Source of the DNA: Geosiphon pyriformis
Lineage: Eukaryota > Glomeromycota > Glomeromycetes > Archaeosporales > Geosiphonaceae
NCBI GenBank assembly: GCA_016748015.1
Contig: JAAOMT010000031.1
Location: forward strand, 1-64,000
DNA length: 64,000 bases
Direction of reading: 5' to 3'
In this document: positions 37,740 to 48,926 of the stretch, piece by piece
Layout of the letters: each line of letters starts with the position of its first letter
How positions within the stretch are numbered: the stretch's first letter is position 1
Program-made: the position numbers and the translations under genes
The notes under the pieces: model-generated
Databases searched by the model: none
Told to the model about the DNA's origin: nothing
The model's input: only the letters and a program-made list of their open reading frames with translations

Positions 37740-38416
37740 TGACCACACGTTGCTGGTACTTGCATGTATTGACTATTCTGGCTGAGTACTAGTTTTTGAG
37801 TCGTCCAATCGAGCACAATGTTGGTTTTGAATAGCCAGTTATTACCAACTAAAGCTTGGTATTGGGTGGCTTCTATTACCAAAACTTTAATGAGTACTAC
37901 AATGCCATTGACTTCAATTGGGAAGTTATTGATTTTGCCAATTGGAGTTTTGGTGGTTCTATCAGCAGTGATAATCTTGGTGCTGACAGTGTGATCAACT
38001 CAGCAACCTAATTGATTTATGAGTTGTCATATGATGATGCTGCCTGCTAAACCACTGTCCAGGATTAATTTGATGGAGTGGCCATCGACTTTGGCATCAG
38101 TATACATGGCAGTAATCGGTTTCTTTTCAAGTACAGCTTCATTGAATAATGGCACATTTGATAGTTCTTCGAGTTCAAATGGAAAGATGGCATCCAAAGA
38201 TTCATTTTCGGTGATTGTAGTAGGTAAAATATTATTGGTAGATGGTTGTTGTTGTTCGATTTCTGGATTGCTGGATGTGGCATCTTCTGGAGTCACCAGG
38301 AGGCTTAAATAGTGTTGGGAATTCGGGTTTTGGGTGGGACTGGTGTCCGAATTCTGTTGACAAGATCCTGATTGTTGGTGGGAAGAACTGGGAATCGGTT
38401 GATGTACAACTATCAC
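37740..38416 (-). pseudogene. aspartic protease of B1
   Basis: LILDSGLAGS active site (Asp-Ser-Gly at 38051-38059), then QYQALVGNNWLF. Preceded by AVLEKKPITAMYTDAKVDG, shared with A and B2. Stops just after the active site. Confidence 0.84.
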
Positions 38417-38422
38417 TGATCT

Positions 38423-40405
38423 TCAGTTTTGAATGATTCTCGATCTTGGGTTCCCTAATGTCATTTGAGCTGGGTTTGCTGGTGGTGTTTGAATGATGAG
38501 TGTTTGATAGATTGCTGATGGCTGTGGTTGATATATTACTTGTGGTTGCACCTGATAAATTGCTTGTGGCTGTGGTTGATAAACTGGAATTTGATAAACT
38601 GGCAGTTGATAAATTGGTTGGTGCATCATAGACAGGTAAGTGGGTTGGTATTGGTCTTGATTCAAGTGATGGTTCAGAGTCTAGAACCAGTGATTAGGGT
38701 TTCTATATTGATTTTCCGATCGTGGATTGCTATAAGTATGGCAGTTGGCTCTGATGTGCTCTTGTTTACCACAGTTGTGGCAGATGTGTATCTCTGGCTG
38801 CCACAACTGATTGGATGATGATGATGGACATGACTAATTTTGGAAATAATTTACATTTCCCTGATTGTTATGCTGTTGAGGGGTTTGATAAATTGTGCGA
38901 TTGTCAACTAAGTATCCCTCTAATTTCTGATTAATTGAATTACTGAATTGCTTTAATTTGGAATCCAATTCAGATAATCTATTCATTGCTAGATTCACAG
39001 CTTGAGCATGATTAGCTTCTAGTTCAGCTGCTTCAAAATCTCTGGTGTAGGTGATTGCAGTTGGAAGGTCCACTGGGTGCATTAGATGTACTTATTGTAA
39101 GATACTACTGCGCAATCTTCTAATAAATTGATTTAAAATCTGTGGCACTGTAAAATAGTTGACTTGGATGACTTGTATTTGGCATAGATTTCTATAGAAG
39201 CATCCTAAGTAGGTAGTGACTGCTTCAGTATCTTCTTGTCTGATAGTTGTAAAGGTGTTGGCTAATTTGTTAATACTATTATTATTGCTAAAGTACCACA
39301 AGAATTCAGTTTTAAATTCATTAAAATTTTGGGGTTTAACAGTGAGACTTTGATACCATGCATCAGCAGTATCCTGGAAAAAATAAGAGATCACTTATAT
39401 CACTCTAGCATCATCTCAATTATTGGCTGTAATAGCTTTGACCACATTATTTAATCAGACTTGGGCATCGTTTTCTTCACCATTGAATTTGTTGAGTTTC
39501 GTGATAAGTGCATAAGCCATTTGTTGTTGCTGTGGTAGTAGAAGTTGTTGTTGTTGTTGGGGTGGTACTGGTGGCAGTTGTTGATTTTGTTGGTTTAGTA
39601 GTTGCCAATTGGTTCAATGGGTGATTGATCGATGATGATAACTGGAGGTAAGTGTTGATTAATTACTTTGGGGTTTAGATTGTTCTGATTTGGTGGGGTT
39701 TGAATATTCGGAGTGTCGTTTTCCGAATTGTCTAAATTGGGCTGGGTTTAAAAGTTCTGGGTTTCAATTTCCAGGTTTTCTAGGATTGGGTTTTGATAAG
39801 TAAATTCTTGATCCTCAGATTTTTCTTCCTCTTCTACTTCTTGTTCTCTTTCTGATTCAGTAATTTCCTAAGGACTTGCAATTTCAAAATTTGGTTGAGG
39901 TGGTGGTGATCGAAATTTAAATCCTTCAAAATACTTGCCATATGGTCCTAGTAGATCTTTTTTTTTGTTTACTTTGGAATGGAAAATGTCCAAATGCTAA
40001 TGTCACATTTGATGTGGACATGTCTGTTAATGATATATTGATGGCACTTCCAGAGGTATAGTGATAGAATAGGTTGTTTGGGGACTCAACTCTAGTTTTC
40101 TTCCAAGTAAGTGGTTGTATTCTTTGAGATGTTACTGCTGGAGTTTGTAGTTTTTTTTTGCTTTTACATGTGTAAGTAATTGGGTATCTTTGCTGTGTGT
40201 AATGTTCAATTTCTTTGTTGATCTTAGTGATGATGGATGTGAAATTATGATTTGTGAGTAGGCTGGTGTTTTGAATTAATTTGTTGTAAAAAGTTTCTCT
40301 TGCTGATTCAATATTCACAGATGTTCCCAACAGATAGACAATCCTTTCATTGACATAGAAATTGAAAGCTGATTCTGCTGATATGTGATTATGGGTTAAT
40401 CCCAA
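38423..40405 (-). pseudogene. gag of B1
   Basis: Coding order: N-terminal domain (40,405-39,926), Gln/acid linker, capsid-like part (39,394-38,834; DTADAWYQSL, FNEFKTEFLWYF), CCHC zinc knuckle at 38741-38782 (C-HN-C-GKQE-H-IRAN-C), then a striking Tyr/Gln/Pro repeat (38,665-38,480; QPQPQAIYQVQPQVIYQ and further copies). Frameshifts and stops break it. Confidence 0.82.
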
Positions 40406-40523
40406 ATGTTGACAGTAATGTTAAAATAAGAATTTTGCAAATCCTAGATGGTTTGCTCCGATATTTTCTGAATCTGCTACTTTTGAATGGGGTTGTTGGT
40501 GCTGGTTCTCTGTAGGATTATAT

Positions 40524-40539
40524 TTCACAGGGAGCACCA
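40524..40539 (-). other. primer binding site of B1
   Basis: Minus strand TGGTGCTCCCTGTGAA, two bases inside the 5' LTR. Confidence 0.6.
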
Positions 40540-40541
40540 AA

Positions 40542-41392
40542 TGTTACAAGTAATTATTTGGGGTCTCAAATCAAATAACAAACTCATAACTTGATGCTAA
40601 AAGTTATTTGCATTGATGTTATTAATCTGAAGGTTTTGTATCTGAAGGTTTTGGTTTGAGTTCTTTGTATAATGAACAGAGATTCAATAGTTGTTTTATC
40701 CATAGCTTTCTAGAATCGCAATTCTGTCAATTCTTCTCTTGGCATGATGGCCAGCAATCCTCTGGTAAGTATTTTGTATCTTCTGTATATGTCTTACCCT
40801 CTCGCAGAGGTTTTTTACCAGGCAATCCTTGATGTCAGTAATCTAGCACTTTATTCAACCAATTAGTGCACAACAATAAAATAAAAAAATAAAAAATACA
40901 GAAAAGAAATAAAAGAAAATGATAAATAAGCCAAAGCAGTTTTGCAAGTTAGTATTCCATCAATAGCTGTGATCAAGAGCTATTGTTTCAGTGTGTTTTA
41001 AGTATTAATTACTATTAACATGGAGTGTTGATAGTAGAATTAAGTTTGAGATACCAAATAGTTATTTATTGTGTTTGGAAGATTGTCTAGATAAAATCTA
41101 AACTGGGAGGTCTGTTTTTTTAGCTTCTATTACTACTGCTATATATACATAATTGAGATTCCTCAATTCTTCAATTCTTCACAACAGAAATCCTGAAATT
41201 TCTGGAATCCTGCGATTCCATTGAGAGGAATCCTAGAATTCTGGAATCCTGCAATTCTTTGTGTAAGAATTCTACAATTCCTGGAATCCTGCAATTCCTG
41301 TAAGAGGAATCCTAAAATTCCACATTTACTATGTTTACTTCTGATTGGCTAATAACTATGCTAATATATTTTCTATATTTTTATGAGTAATA
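40542..41392 (-). repeat. 5' LTR of B1
   Basis: 851 bases from TGTTACAAG to GAGTAATA. Array at 41186-41322, TATATATA box at 41139-41147 on the minus strand, about 40 bases downstream of the array in the transcription direction. Confidence 0.9.
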
Positions 41393-41443
41393 TTGTATAA
41401 TGTCTTGCTTCATTGTTTGGTAAGCAAATAATATTGATAGTAT
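41393..41443 (-). pseudogene. 51-bp orphan piece of B2 integrase
   Basis: Lies between B1 and C1. Its minus strand reads ILSILFAYQTMKQDI, the integrase segment that B1 shows uninterrupted as PSVLFAYRTMKQDT. It begins with the B1 target duplication TTGT and ends with the C1 target duplication GTAT. Confidence 0.9.
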
Positions 41444-42072
41444 TATTACGGGTTGGAGTAACAAGCTAATGGATAGCAAGAGAGAACAGGATTGTAAAGT
41501 AATGGAAATAATCAAAGGGGAATTCAACTTTAAAAAGCAAATTGAATGAGTATGGATTTAATGTACAAAATCAGTCTCATAAAATATCTCAGTCACTATT
41601 CTTTTCAAAGGTAACTGGAGAATCTAAAGATAGAGAGATAGTCCATACTGTCAACAATTAATCACCACTGGTATAATTCTATGCCTCATGTTGGCACTCT
41701 TAGAATTCAATATCAGGTATCAACTTGTGCTTTTCAGTCACGTTTATTTAAATAATCTTTAAATGCTACAATTATATATGTCAGAAAAAAACCAACAAGT
41801 AATCTTTTATCTTTAAGATGTTCAGATACTTGAAGATAGGGAAAGGAAAATTAGCAATAAGAGAAGGATTGAGATGAAAGTTGTTATTTTATTTATTCTT
41901 GATTATTCAAATGCTTGTTATTATATGCTTTTCTATAGCTAAGAGATTCATCACTTATATAGCTATCAAAAGTGGTTAATAATTATTTTCTAAAAATAGT
42001 GTGGCTAATCATATGACATCAGTGGCTAATACATGTAATAATTAATAAAAAGTATAGGTCTAAACCATAATA
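41444..42072 (-). repeat. 3' LTR of C1
   Basis: 629 bases, TATTACGGGTTGG to CAACC/ATAATA type ends. ORF3 reads into it and stops at 42,060-42,062. It has only about one unit of the 12-bp repeat that its 5' partner carries ten times. Confidence 0.88.
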
Positions 42073-42794
42073 TTATCTTCTTCAAAAAGATTGAGCTCCA
42101 GCGAAATCAAACTATTTAAGAGATACTCTATTTGAAGGGTTTTATCTAACTCAAAACTAACTAGTTTGTTGAAGTCTTTTGTAGATAAAGTATATAAAAC
42201 TTGAGGCAAAATAAGCTTTGTGTTTAAGAGACCAAATCTTTGTATAAGAGTTTTGGCTCTTCTTGCAATGGTTAAAACTCTTGGGACATCTAATCGTACA
42301 ATGTCCAAAATTTCCACTTGTATCTCAGAAGTTGTTTTTTTTATGAGCTTCATGTCTTCTATGATTTTACTAAGGCAATCATAGAGTTCTAGTTGTCTTT
42401 CATATGACAAGTTTTTGTCTATGGGCAAGATTTTTTTAATTGTTTTTCCAATTGTGATAGAAGATGCAAGTATTGCTGCTGTTATACTTTCCAGCAAATA
42501 CTTATCTATTTTGCTACTAATTTTTTCTCTTCTGGTAGTTGTTTTCTTTGGTCTAATAACAGTATGTGTTCCACTGTTGTCAGTTATTGTAGTTTGTTTT
42601 CCAATGGTCAGAGTAGTATTTGGATAGTTTTTAATCCAATACTCATGAAGAGTATAGAAAGCATTTTGAATGTTTTGATCCAAAAAATAATTGTTTATGT
42701 CAATTGAAGATACCTCTGTTTTGGGAGTGGTGCATTTATTTATATCTGATTTTTGCTGATCATTTGGGTTGGTATTATCATAACAGATAACCAA
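42060..42794 (-). CDS. ORF3 of C1, unknown protein after integrase
   Basis: 244 codons without a stop. The first 25 codons overlap the integrase C-terminus in another frame, so the true start may be a later ATG. Features: a T/R/K-rich stretch (RPKKTTTRREKISSK), a mildly hydrophobic Ala/Ile segment (ESITAAILASSITIGK, too polar for a clear membrane helix), then long helices rich in Leu. C2 has a matching, broken copy at 58,349. Function unknown. Confidence 0.65.
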   Translation of the reverse strand: MVICYDNTNPNDQQKSDINKCTTPKTEVSSIDINNYFLDQNIQNAFYTLHEYWIKNYPNTTLTIGKQTTITDNSGTHTVIRPKKTTTRREKISSKIDKYLLESITAAILASSITIGKTIKKILPIDKNLSYERQLELYDCLSKIIEDMKLIKKTTSEIQVEILDIVRLDVPRVLTIARRAKTLIQRFGLLNTKLILPQVLYTLSTKDFNKLVSFELDKTLQIEYLLNSLISLELNLFEEDNIMV

Positions 42795-44070
42795 TCAGAT
42801 TGTTTGTGATATTTCTTGAGTCGCGTGTTATGAACAGGATGATCATTAAAGATTGTTCCAGATTGATCTTGAAGAATATAAAAACCATTGTTCAGAACTT
42901 TGTTGACTATAAAGAGTCCTTTCCATCGGCTAGGGAATTTATCACCATAGACATTGTCTTTGTCTGAATGATATTCTAAAACCAAGTCACCAATGCTTAA
43001 GGAAAGTGTTTTATAGGTTTTTTTTTTCTTAAGCTTCTCTTGGAACTGTTTTATTTTTTCAAAGGCAATTATTTGTGTTTCTACCAATGAATCAAGAATA
43101 GTATCAAGTCTTTTTTGCAAAAGTTTTTGTAATTTCCTATTGTGATTTCTTCAAAGAGTATTGTCTCAATATCAGTTTCTATTGGTAGTGTTGCTATTTG
43201 TCCATAGAACAGGTAAAAAGGTTCATAATTTGTTATGTCATGATTCACAGTTCTATAAGCAAACAAAGCTGAAAGCAGTACTTTGTCCTATAAGTTTATT
43301 TCTTCATTTGTTTTGGCTAAGGTTTTACACAGTGTTCTATTAAAACGTTCCACTAGGCCATTTGTTTGGAAGTGATAAAAGGAAGAAAGTTTGTGATGTA
43401 TTCCCATTTTTCTACAAAGTTCTTTAACCAGTGTACTGAGAAAAGCTCTTTCTCTATCAGATAAAAGTTCTTTGGGGCAGCCATGGCAACAATTGATATC
43501 TTCATAAATGAAATTAGCAATGGAAACTGCTGTTTGATCTGGGATGACTCTTGCTTTTACTCACTTTGTAAGATAGTCAGTAGCTGTGATAATGTATCTA
43601 TTGCCATTAGGAGTTACTGTTAATGGTCCAACAACATCTATACCAATTCTGTCAAAGGGTTGGCCAACAAAGATTGAATGGATGTCTTTTTTATGATTGG
43701 GTTTTCTTCTTCTTTGGCAAGTATTACAGGTTTTGATGTACTCAGCAATTTTTTTTCCCAAGGTAGGCCAATAATAGCGAGCTAAAGTTTTCTGAATTGT
43801 TTTTGTTTTTCTAAAGTGTTCAGCTAATGGATCAGTGTGCATGTTATAGATCAGAATTTCTCTTTCTTCAAATTTTATGACTTTCTAAAGGCAGTTAAGA
43901 TCTTTTCTATTTCTTTTATATAATTGGTTCTGGTGGATCAAATAAAAATTTGATTGTTTGTGCAAATGTTCTCTTTGCTGTTAAGTGTATTCTGGTGGAT
44001 ATTGTCCTTTACCCAAAAATTTTATTAAGACAGAGTAGTTGTTCAAGTCTATTATTGTGTTTGGTTGTAA
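42740..44070 (-). pseudogene. integrase of C1
   Basis: Zinc domain C-NT-C-QRRRKPN, core with Asp in GIDVVGPLT, Asp in LLSDRERAF and Glu in NGLVERFNRTL, all kept. C-terminal domain SIGDLVLEY, RWKGLFIVNKVLNNGFYIL (GPY/F-like). Stops near 43,560 and 43,290 and a frameshift near 43,110. Confidence 0.87.
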
Positions 44071-44212
44071 GAGAATTACTAATAATTAAGTTGGTTTGGT
44101 TTGGAAGGTTGTACTGTCACTTGATAGTAAGTCTGGAGAAAGTGTCAACGTTTTAATGATTAGCTCTTTTATGGTGTTGAATATCATAGTCGAATTCATC
44201 CAAATGGAATAT

Positions 44213-45210
44213 TTAGTGGGCTATCCATTTATGTTCTAGCTTTTTCTTTTTGTGCAGCCAAACCAAAGATTGGTGATTTGTTACCACTAAAAACTTCACA
44301 CCAAGGAGATACTTATCCCAGTAGCTGGTAGCCCAAACTACTGCTAAGCATTCCTGCTCAGTAACTAAATAGTTCTTTTCTGCTGGTGTAAGGGTTCTAC
44401 TGGCATAGGCTATTGCATGTTCTCTGCCATCTTCATCTTTTTGTGAGAAAACAGCACCAAGTTCATAGTCAGATGCATCAGTGTAAAGGATAAAAGGTTG
44501 ATCCAGATCAGATTGCTTGAGAATAGGTTTTGTAACCAATTTTTTTTTGAGGGTTTCAAATGCTTTCTGCTGATGTATGCCCCAATAGTAGTTGATATTT
44601 TTTCTGAGTAGCTGATTGAGTAAAGAGGCAATTTTGGAGAAATCCTTAACAAATTTGCGATAATAGGAGGCCAAACCAAGAAAAGAACATAACTCATGAA
44701 CATTCATTGGTTGTTTTATGTTCTGAACTTTTTTCACTGATTCAAATACTTTATCCATTAAGCATTGAAAGATGGGAGGGGCATTGGTAAGACCAAAAGG
44801 CATGACTGTGAATTCATAGGTGCCATACTTGGTGATGAAGGCAGTTTTCTTCTGGCTTTCTGGATTCATCTCTACTTGCCAGAATTCAGCAATTAGATCA
44901 ATGGTTGAAAAGAAAGCAGCACTCTTGAATTGATCTAGCATTGCATCAATCTTGGAAAATATGTACATGTCTTTTTCAGTAATGGCACTTAATTAGCAGT
45001 AGTCAATACAGAAGTATAGGGTTCCACTTTTCTTGGATACCACTACAACTAAGAAAGCCTATTCACTCTTGGTTTCTTGTATGAATCCAAGTTCTTTCAT
45101 CTGGTTTATTTTTTTCTTGATAAACTCATCATTTCGGCGATTGAATTGGTAAGGCTTTAAATAGATGGGGTGAGTTTTTCTGGTGGTAATGGTGTGTTGT
45201 ATCACATGGG
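44213..45210 (-). pseudogene. RT-RNase H of C1 with deleted catalytic segment
   Basis: RT landmarks LIAEFWQVEMNPESQKKTAF and VMPFGLTNAPPIFQCLMDK, then FESVKK joins directly to VQNIKQPMNVHEL near 44,730. In C2 these ends are about 210 bases apart and enclose the YxDD box and the FLGH motif. RNase H follows (YTDASDYELGAVFSQ, TEQECLAVVWA). Stops near 45,060 and 44,990. Confidence 0.88.
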
Positions 45211-45211
45211 T

Positions 45212-46501
45212 TCATCCAGAGGTATTACCTTTTTTTGAGATAACTGGGCTGTTTCTAGCCAGCAGATTTTCAATGTCTATTTTTCTTTCTTTTGAAGAGT
45301 GTTCTCTTTGTTCTACAACTAGTGATTGGATTTCAGGTGGTTTATTTTCAAAGGACTTTTGGATTTCTTTCAATTCTTCTCTAAGTATTAAACTGATTGG
45401 TTCCCAATCTTTGTAATAGATCAGGCATGATTTGTATTTATCACTTGGAGAATACAAGGGTTGGTTGCACCAGCATTGGGCACAAAGACCATGCCACCAA
45501 TAATGGTACTTGGCTTTCTTGCCAGGTTTTTGGTTAAAGGTTCTTCTAAGAATATCATAATAGGACCAGCAGATCAGCTTGTTATTCACAATGATTCCTT
45601 TTTTGTCAGCTTTGACATTGTCCAGTGGCTTGCCATTGCTGGTGAAGGTAGTGTATGCGAGTTCAGCAGTTTCTTTTTGTTCTTCTTGTTTTTCTTTTTC
45701 ATCACTCTTTTCATCATCTGATTTATCTGATTGTTCTTCTTCTTGATCCTGTTTGGTTGCTAGAGGAGTTGTCCAATGGCGACATTTAACCACAATGGGT
45801 TTTTCACCACATCTTATGATTAGTTCACAAAGTTCATAGTCAAGTAAGGCTTTTGCTTTCTTGAGCCACTCATTGCCAACAATGATGATGTATTCCTTTG
45901 CTTCAAAAACCTCCATATCAGTTTCAATGCTAATGCTATTGATGCAGACAGGAATAGCTTTGGCAATACCAAGACTTTTCTTTTTATTGCCATGTATATT
46001 AATCATAGGTCTGGTGGAAGGTTTGTCAATTTTTCTGCCAATTGCTTCTAAGAAATGTTTGGCAATGACACTCACGGATGATCCACTGTCTAGGATCAAG
46101 TCAATGAAATAACCAGCCACTTGGGCTTTGCAAATTAAAGGGGTAACATTGCTGTTGTCAGCAAGTCCAGCTTGACGAGGGCATTTGTTGGTTTTTGGTA
46201 TTTTCTTCTTGGGGATCAGAGATTTGTGGAAATCTTTTCTAAACTGTGGATGAGTCATCAGCTGGCCAAAGGTAATATTTGCTGGGGTTTCCATGAGATC
46301 TTTAACAACAAAATAAGGTCCAGATTTTTGTACTATTTCTGGGAATTCTAGCTTTGGAGAATTCTTAAAAACTTTAGTCTTTGATGACTCATTATTATCA
46401 ACAGTTAATGTGGATGGTTTGTTTGAATTCAAAATAAAATCAATCTTGGCTTTCTTCTTCTTTTTTGTTGATTCTGTGGTGTTAATTGCTAGTTTATTCA
46501 T
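45212..46501 (-). CDS. protease and linker polyprotein of C1
   Basis: 429 codons from ATG 46,499 with no stop until 45,212. A basic start (TKKKKKAK), then the protease with LILDSGSSVSVI (Asp-Ser-Gly at 46082-46090) and IIVGNEWLKKAK. A charged D/E/K tract (QEEEQSDKSDDEKSDEKEK) and a linker towards RT follow, the latter with a C-AQ-C-W-C cluster. No dUTPase motifs. The terminal stop lies where C2 continues towards RT, so it is probably secondary. Confidence 0.82.
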   Translation of the reverse strand: MNKLAINTTESTKKKKKAKIDFILNSNKPSTLTVDNNESSKTKVFKNSPKLEFPEIVQKSGPYFVVKDLMETPANITFGQLMTHPQFRKDFHKSLIPKKKIPKTNKCPRQAGLADNSNVTPLICKAQVAGYFIDLILDSGSSVSVIAKHFLEAIGRKIDKPSTRPMINIHGNKKKSLGIAKAIPVCINSISIETDMEVFEAKEYIIIVGNEWLKKAKALLDYELCELIIRCGEKPIVVKCRHWTTPLATKQDQEEEQSDKSDDEKSDEKEKQEEQKETAELAYTTFTSNGKPLDNVKADKKGIIVNNKLICWSYYDILRRTFNQKPGKKAKYHYWWHGLCAQCWCNQPLYSPSDKYKSCLIYYKDWEPISLILREELKEIQKSFENKPPEIQSLVVEQREHSSKERKIDIENLLARNSPVISKKGNTSG

Positions 46502-46689
46502 GTCATAGTTATCATTAGTTAAGTTAAAGGCGTAAAAGGGGTTTTTTTCTGGTTGGCTTGCACTCTCACCCTTTGGAAGTGCACCTACCAGTTTAAAAGC
46601 TGATAAACAGTGGCTTCAACTAGGGGATTCTCTCCAAAAAAATTGATGTTGGTATGGTTGGATCTTTAATTGGGAGCATTATTGTTGAT

Positions 46690-48050
46690 GGATCTATTGT
46701 TTTAATTGTCATTATTTCTGAGGACTGGAGGAGGTAAAAGAGAATTATTGCAATCTCTTGAGAAATGTCCAGTTAATCCACATCTATAATATACAGAAGG
46801 ACCACGATTTTGCTGTCTTTGATAAGAAGGTTGCTGGGACTGATTAAAACATGGTTCATATCTGAGTCTTTGTGGTTGTTGGTTATCTCTAACTGCTTGT
46901 GCCAAAAGTTCTAATAACCAGACAAAATTGGCTATAAGTCTATCAATTAATTGTTCATTTGGATGTTAAGTTTAAGCAGCAAAAGAGGCAGCAGCCATTT
47001 GAGAGGCAGGAGCCATAACAGGAGCAGGAGCAAAAACTGGAAGTGTAGATCTCAAATGTATTCTTTGGTTGTCTTCAATTCGTTGGGCAAGTTCAATGGT
47101 CATGTCCATTGTAGGATTGTCTTTCAGAGCCAAAAGAGGCCAAAGAGCATAAGATATATCAGTTCTCAATCCTTTTGTGAAGGAATGAATCTTTTGCTCT
47201 TCTGTCCAATTTCTTTCAGAGTCTACATGCTTGATTAACTTTCTGATTGCTTTAGCATATTCAGTTACAATTTCACCAGGGCCTTGAGTTTTTTTTTCTA
47301 ATTCCATGTACCACTTGGATATCAAAATTGGGGTTCTGAACTTGTTTTCAAACTGGGTTGTGAAAAAAATGTTGTTTTCTTTAGTATTTGGTGGCATCCA
47401 TCTAATGATTCTTTGATGGGCATTAGCATCAGTTTTCTGTGAGAATCAGATAGCAGGAGAGCCTTGGAGATAGCCACCAATAATTTGAAACTTGTACTCA
47501 TCATTGTATTGGTTGGCTGTAGTAGCTCTTTTAAAGTCATCTAACTATTCAATTGGATCTTGTGCATTGCTTCTGAATAATGATAGTGGGGTGTTGTTTC
47601 TTCATCCCAAAGCAGTTTGTATGTCTTGAAGGGTGGTCAAGATGTTTACTTGCATTGGATCTTGGGCCATTGGTTCAGAAGTTACTATTTGTGTGGAGTG
47701 CTCTAATTCATTTAAGAAGAGATCAAAAATAGGGGCTGTTTGGTAGCTTTTTTCTTCTGTTTCAAGAGAAGTTACTGTTGATTGATGGGAAGCAATCCAA
47801 ATGTGGATTTGATGATTCAGATATTCGAAATCAGGGGGCTGTTGTTCAAAGATTGTAGAATATAAGAGCTGATTGATACTGTTGTTTTTTTCTTCAAAGC
47901 TGTCTTCAAAATAAGTTTGATCAAAGTAATAGGTTGTATAAGTTGTGTAGATTTCAGCTGAATGCTCATTCAGAAACCAGTTCCAAAAGTCTTGGAATTG
48001 TCTGCTGGATTGTTTTTCAATGGAGAAGCAGATCAAGCAGGAGGACAAAG
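46690..48050 (-). pseudogene. gag of C1
   Basis: N-terminal acidic domain (48,048-47,602), capsid-like region (47,397-46,972) with KWYMELEKKTQGPGEIVTEY and ISYALWPLLALKDNPTMDM, and a zinc knuckle near 46,770-46,800 whose first Cys is Tyr (YYRCGLTGHFSRDC). A few stops, mostly TAA/TAG. Confidence 0.83.
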
Positions 48051-48169
48051 GATTAAGTTCAATGAAATCTAGATCGTTTTTGTTGTGTGTTGCAAAGTGT
48101 TCTTCTGATTGCTATGGCAGATATGAGTAATCACTCATACAATAAGGGAATAAGTGAATTTTGACAACC

Positions 48170-48184
48170 TCACAGGGAGCACCA
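48170..48184 (-). other. primer binding site of C1
   Basis: Minus strand TGGTGCTCCCTGTGA, six bases inside the 5' LTR; matches the B1 site. Confidence 0.6.
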
Positions 48185-48190
48185 TTTTTA

Positions 48191-48926
48191 TGTTACGGGT
48201 TGGAGTAACAAGCTAATGGATAGCAAGGGAGAACAGTATTGTATGGTGATGGAAATAAACAAAGAAGGAATTACAATAAGGGAGCGAATTGAATAAGTAG
48301 GAATTCAATGTGTGTGATCAGTCTCATAAAATATCTCAGTTGCTATTCTTTCAAAGATAACTGGAGAATCTGAAAGTAGAAGGATAGTCCGTACTGTCAA
48401 CAATTAATCACCACTGATATAATTCTATGCTTTACATCAGTGCTCTTAGAATTCAATATCAAGTATTAACTTGTGTTTTTCAATTATGTTTATTCAAATA
48501 ATCTTCAAATGCTACAATTATATACATCAGGAAAAGGCCAACAAGTAATCTTTTATTTTTAAGATGTTCAGATACTTGAAGATAGGAAAAAAGAAATTAG
48601 CAATAAGAGAAGGATTGAGATGAAAGTTGTTATTTTATTTATTTTTGATTATTCAGATGCTTGTTATTACATGCTTTTTTACAGCTAAGAGATTCATCGC
48701 TTATATAGCTATCAAAAGTTGTCAATGATCAGGTCAATGACTAGGTCAATGATCAAATCAATAATCAGGTCAATAATCAGGTCAATGATCAGGTCAATGA
48801 TCAGGTCAACAGTCAGATCATTGATTAGGTCAATGATCACTTTCTAAAAATAGTGTGGCTAATCATATGACATCAGTGGCTAATACATGTGATAATTAAT
48901 AAGAAGTATAAGTCTCAACCATAATA
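48191..48926 (-). repeat. 5' LTR of C1
   Basis: 736 bases from TGTTACGGG to CATAATA; 107 longer than its 3' partner, mainly because of the 12-bp tandem array at 48721-48840. TATATAAG-type box at about 48701-48708 on the minus strand. Confidence 0.9.
48721..48840 (-). repeat. 12-bp minisatellite in family C U3
   Basis: Ten 12-base units of form gtcaatgatcag, exactly 120 bases, lying just upstream (in transcription direction) of the TATA-like box. The same array has five units in the C2 5' LTR (52057-52116) and one or none in both 3' LTRs. Confidence 0.9.

Larger units (their letters stand above)
32469..41392 (-). mobile_element. element B1: near full-length family B retrotransposon
   Basis: 8,924 bases, minus strand, with LTRs at 40542-41392 (5') and 32469-33334 (3'), flanked by TTGT (32465-32468 and 41393-41396). 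Reading across without B1 restores an integrase frame also seen in B1 itself, so the insertion site is certain. Domains in coding order: gag, protease, a dUTPase stump, RT-RNase H, integrase, ORF3. A deletion near 37,535 removed the Cys-rich domain and dUTPase motifs 1-2. RT catalytic box is YLDN. Inactive. Confidence 0.92.
41444..48926 (-). mobile_element. element C1: family C Ty3/gypsy retrotransposon
   Basis: 7,483 bases, minus strand, LTRs 48191-48926 (5') and 41444-42072 (3'), flanked by GTAT (41440-41443 and 48927-48930). Coding order: gag, protease, RT-RNase H, integrase, ORF3. No dUTPase. It has the longest surviving frame of the window (429 codons, protease and linker). A short in-frame deletion has removed the RT active site, so this copy cannot self-replicate. 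Confidence 0.92.

Noticed and set aside
45461-46112. Open plus-strand frames opposite the C1 protease, also 17,250-17,486, 42,415-42,627 and 38,528-38,818
   Set aside because: They lie antisense to recognised retroelement domains, and their hydrophobic look comes from reading Lys/Gln/Asn-rich genes backwards.
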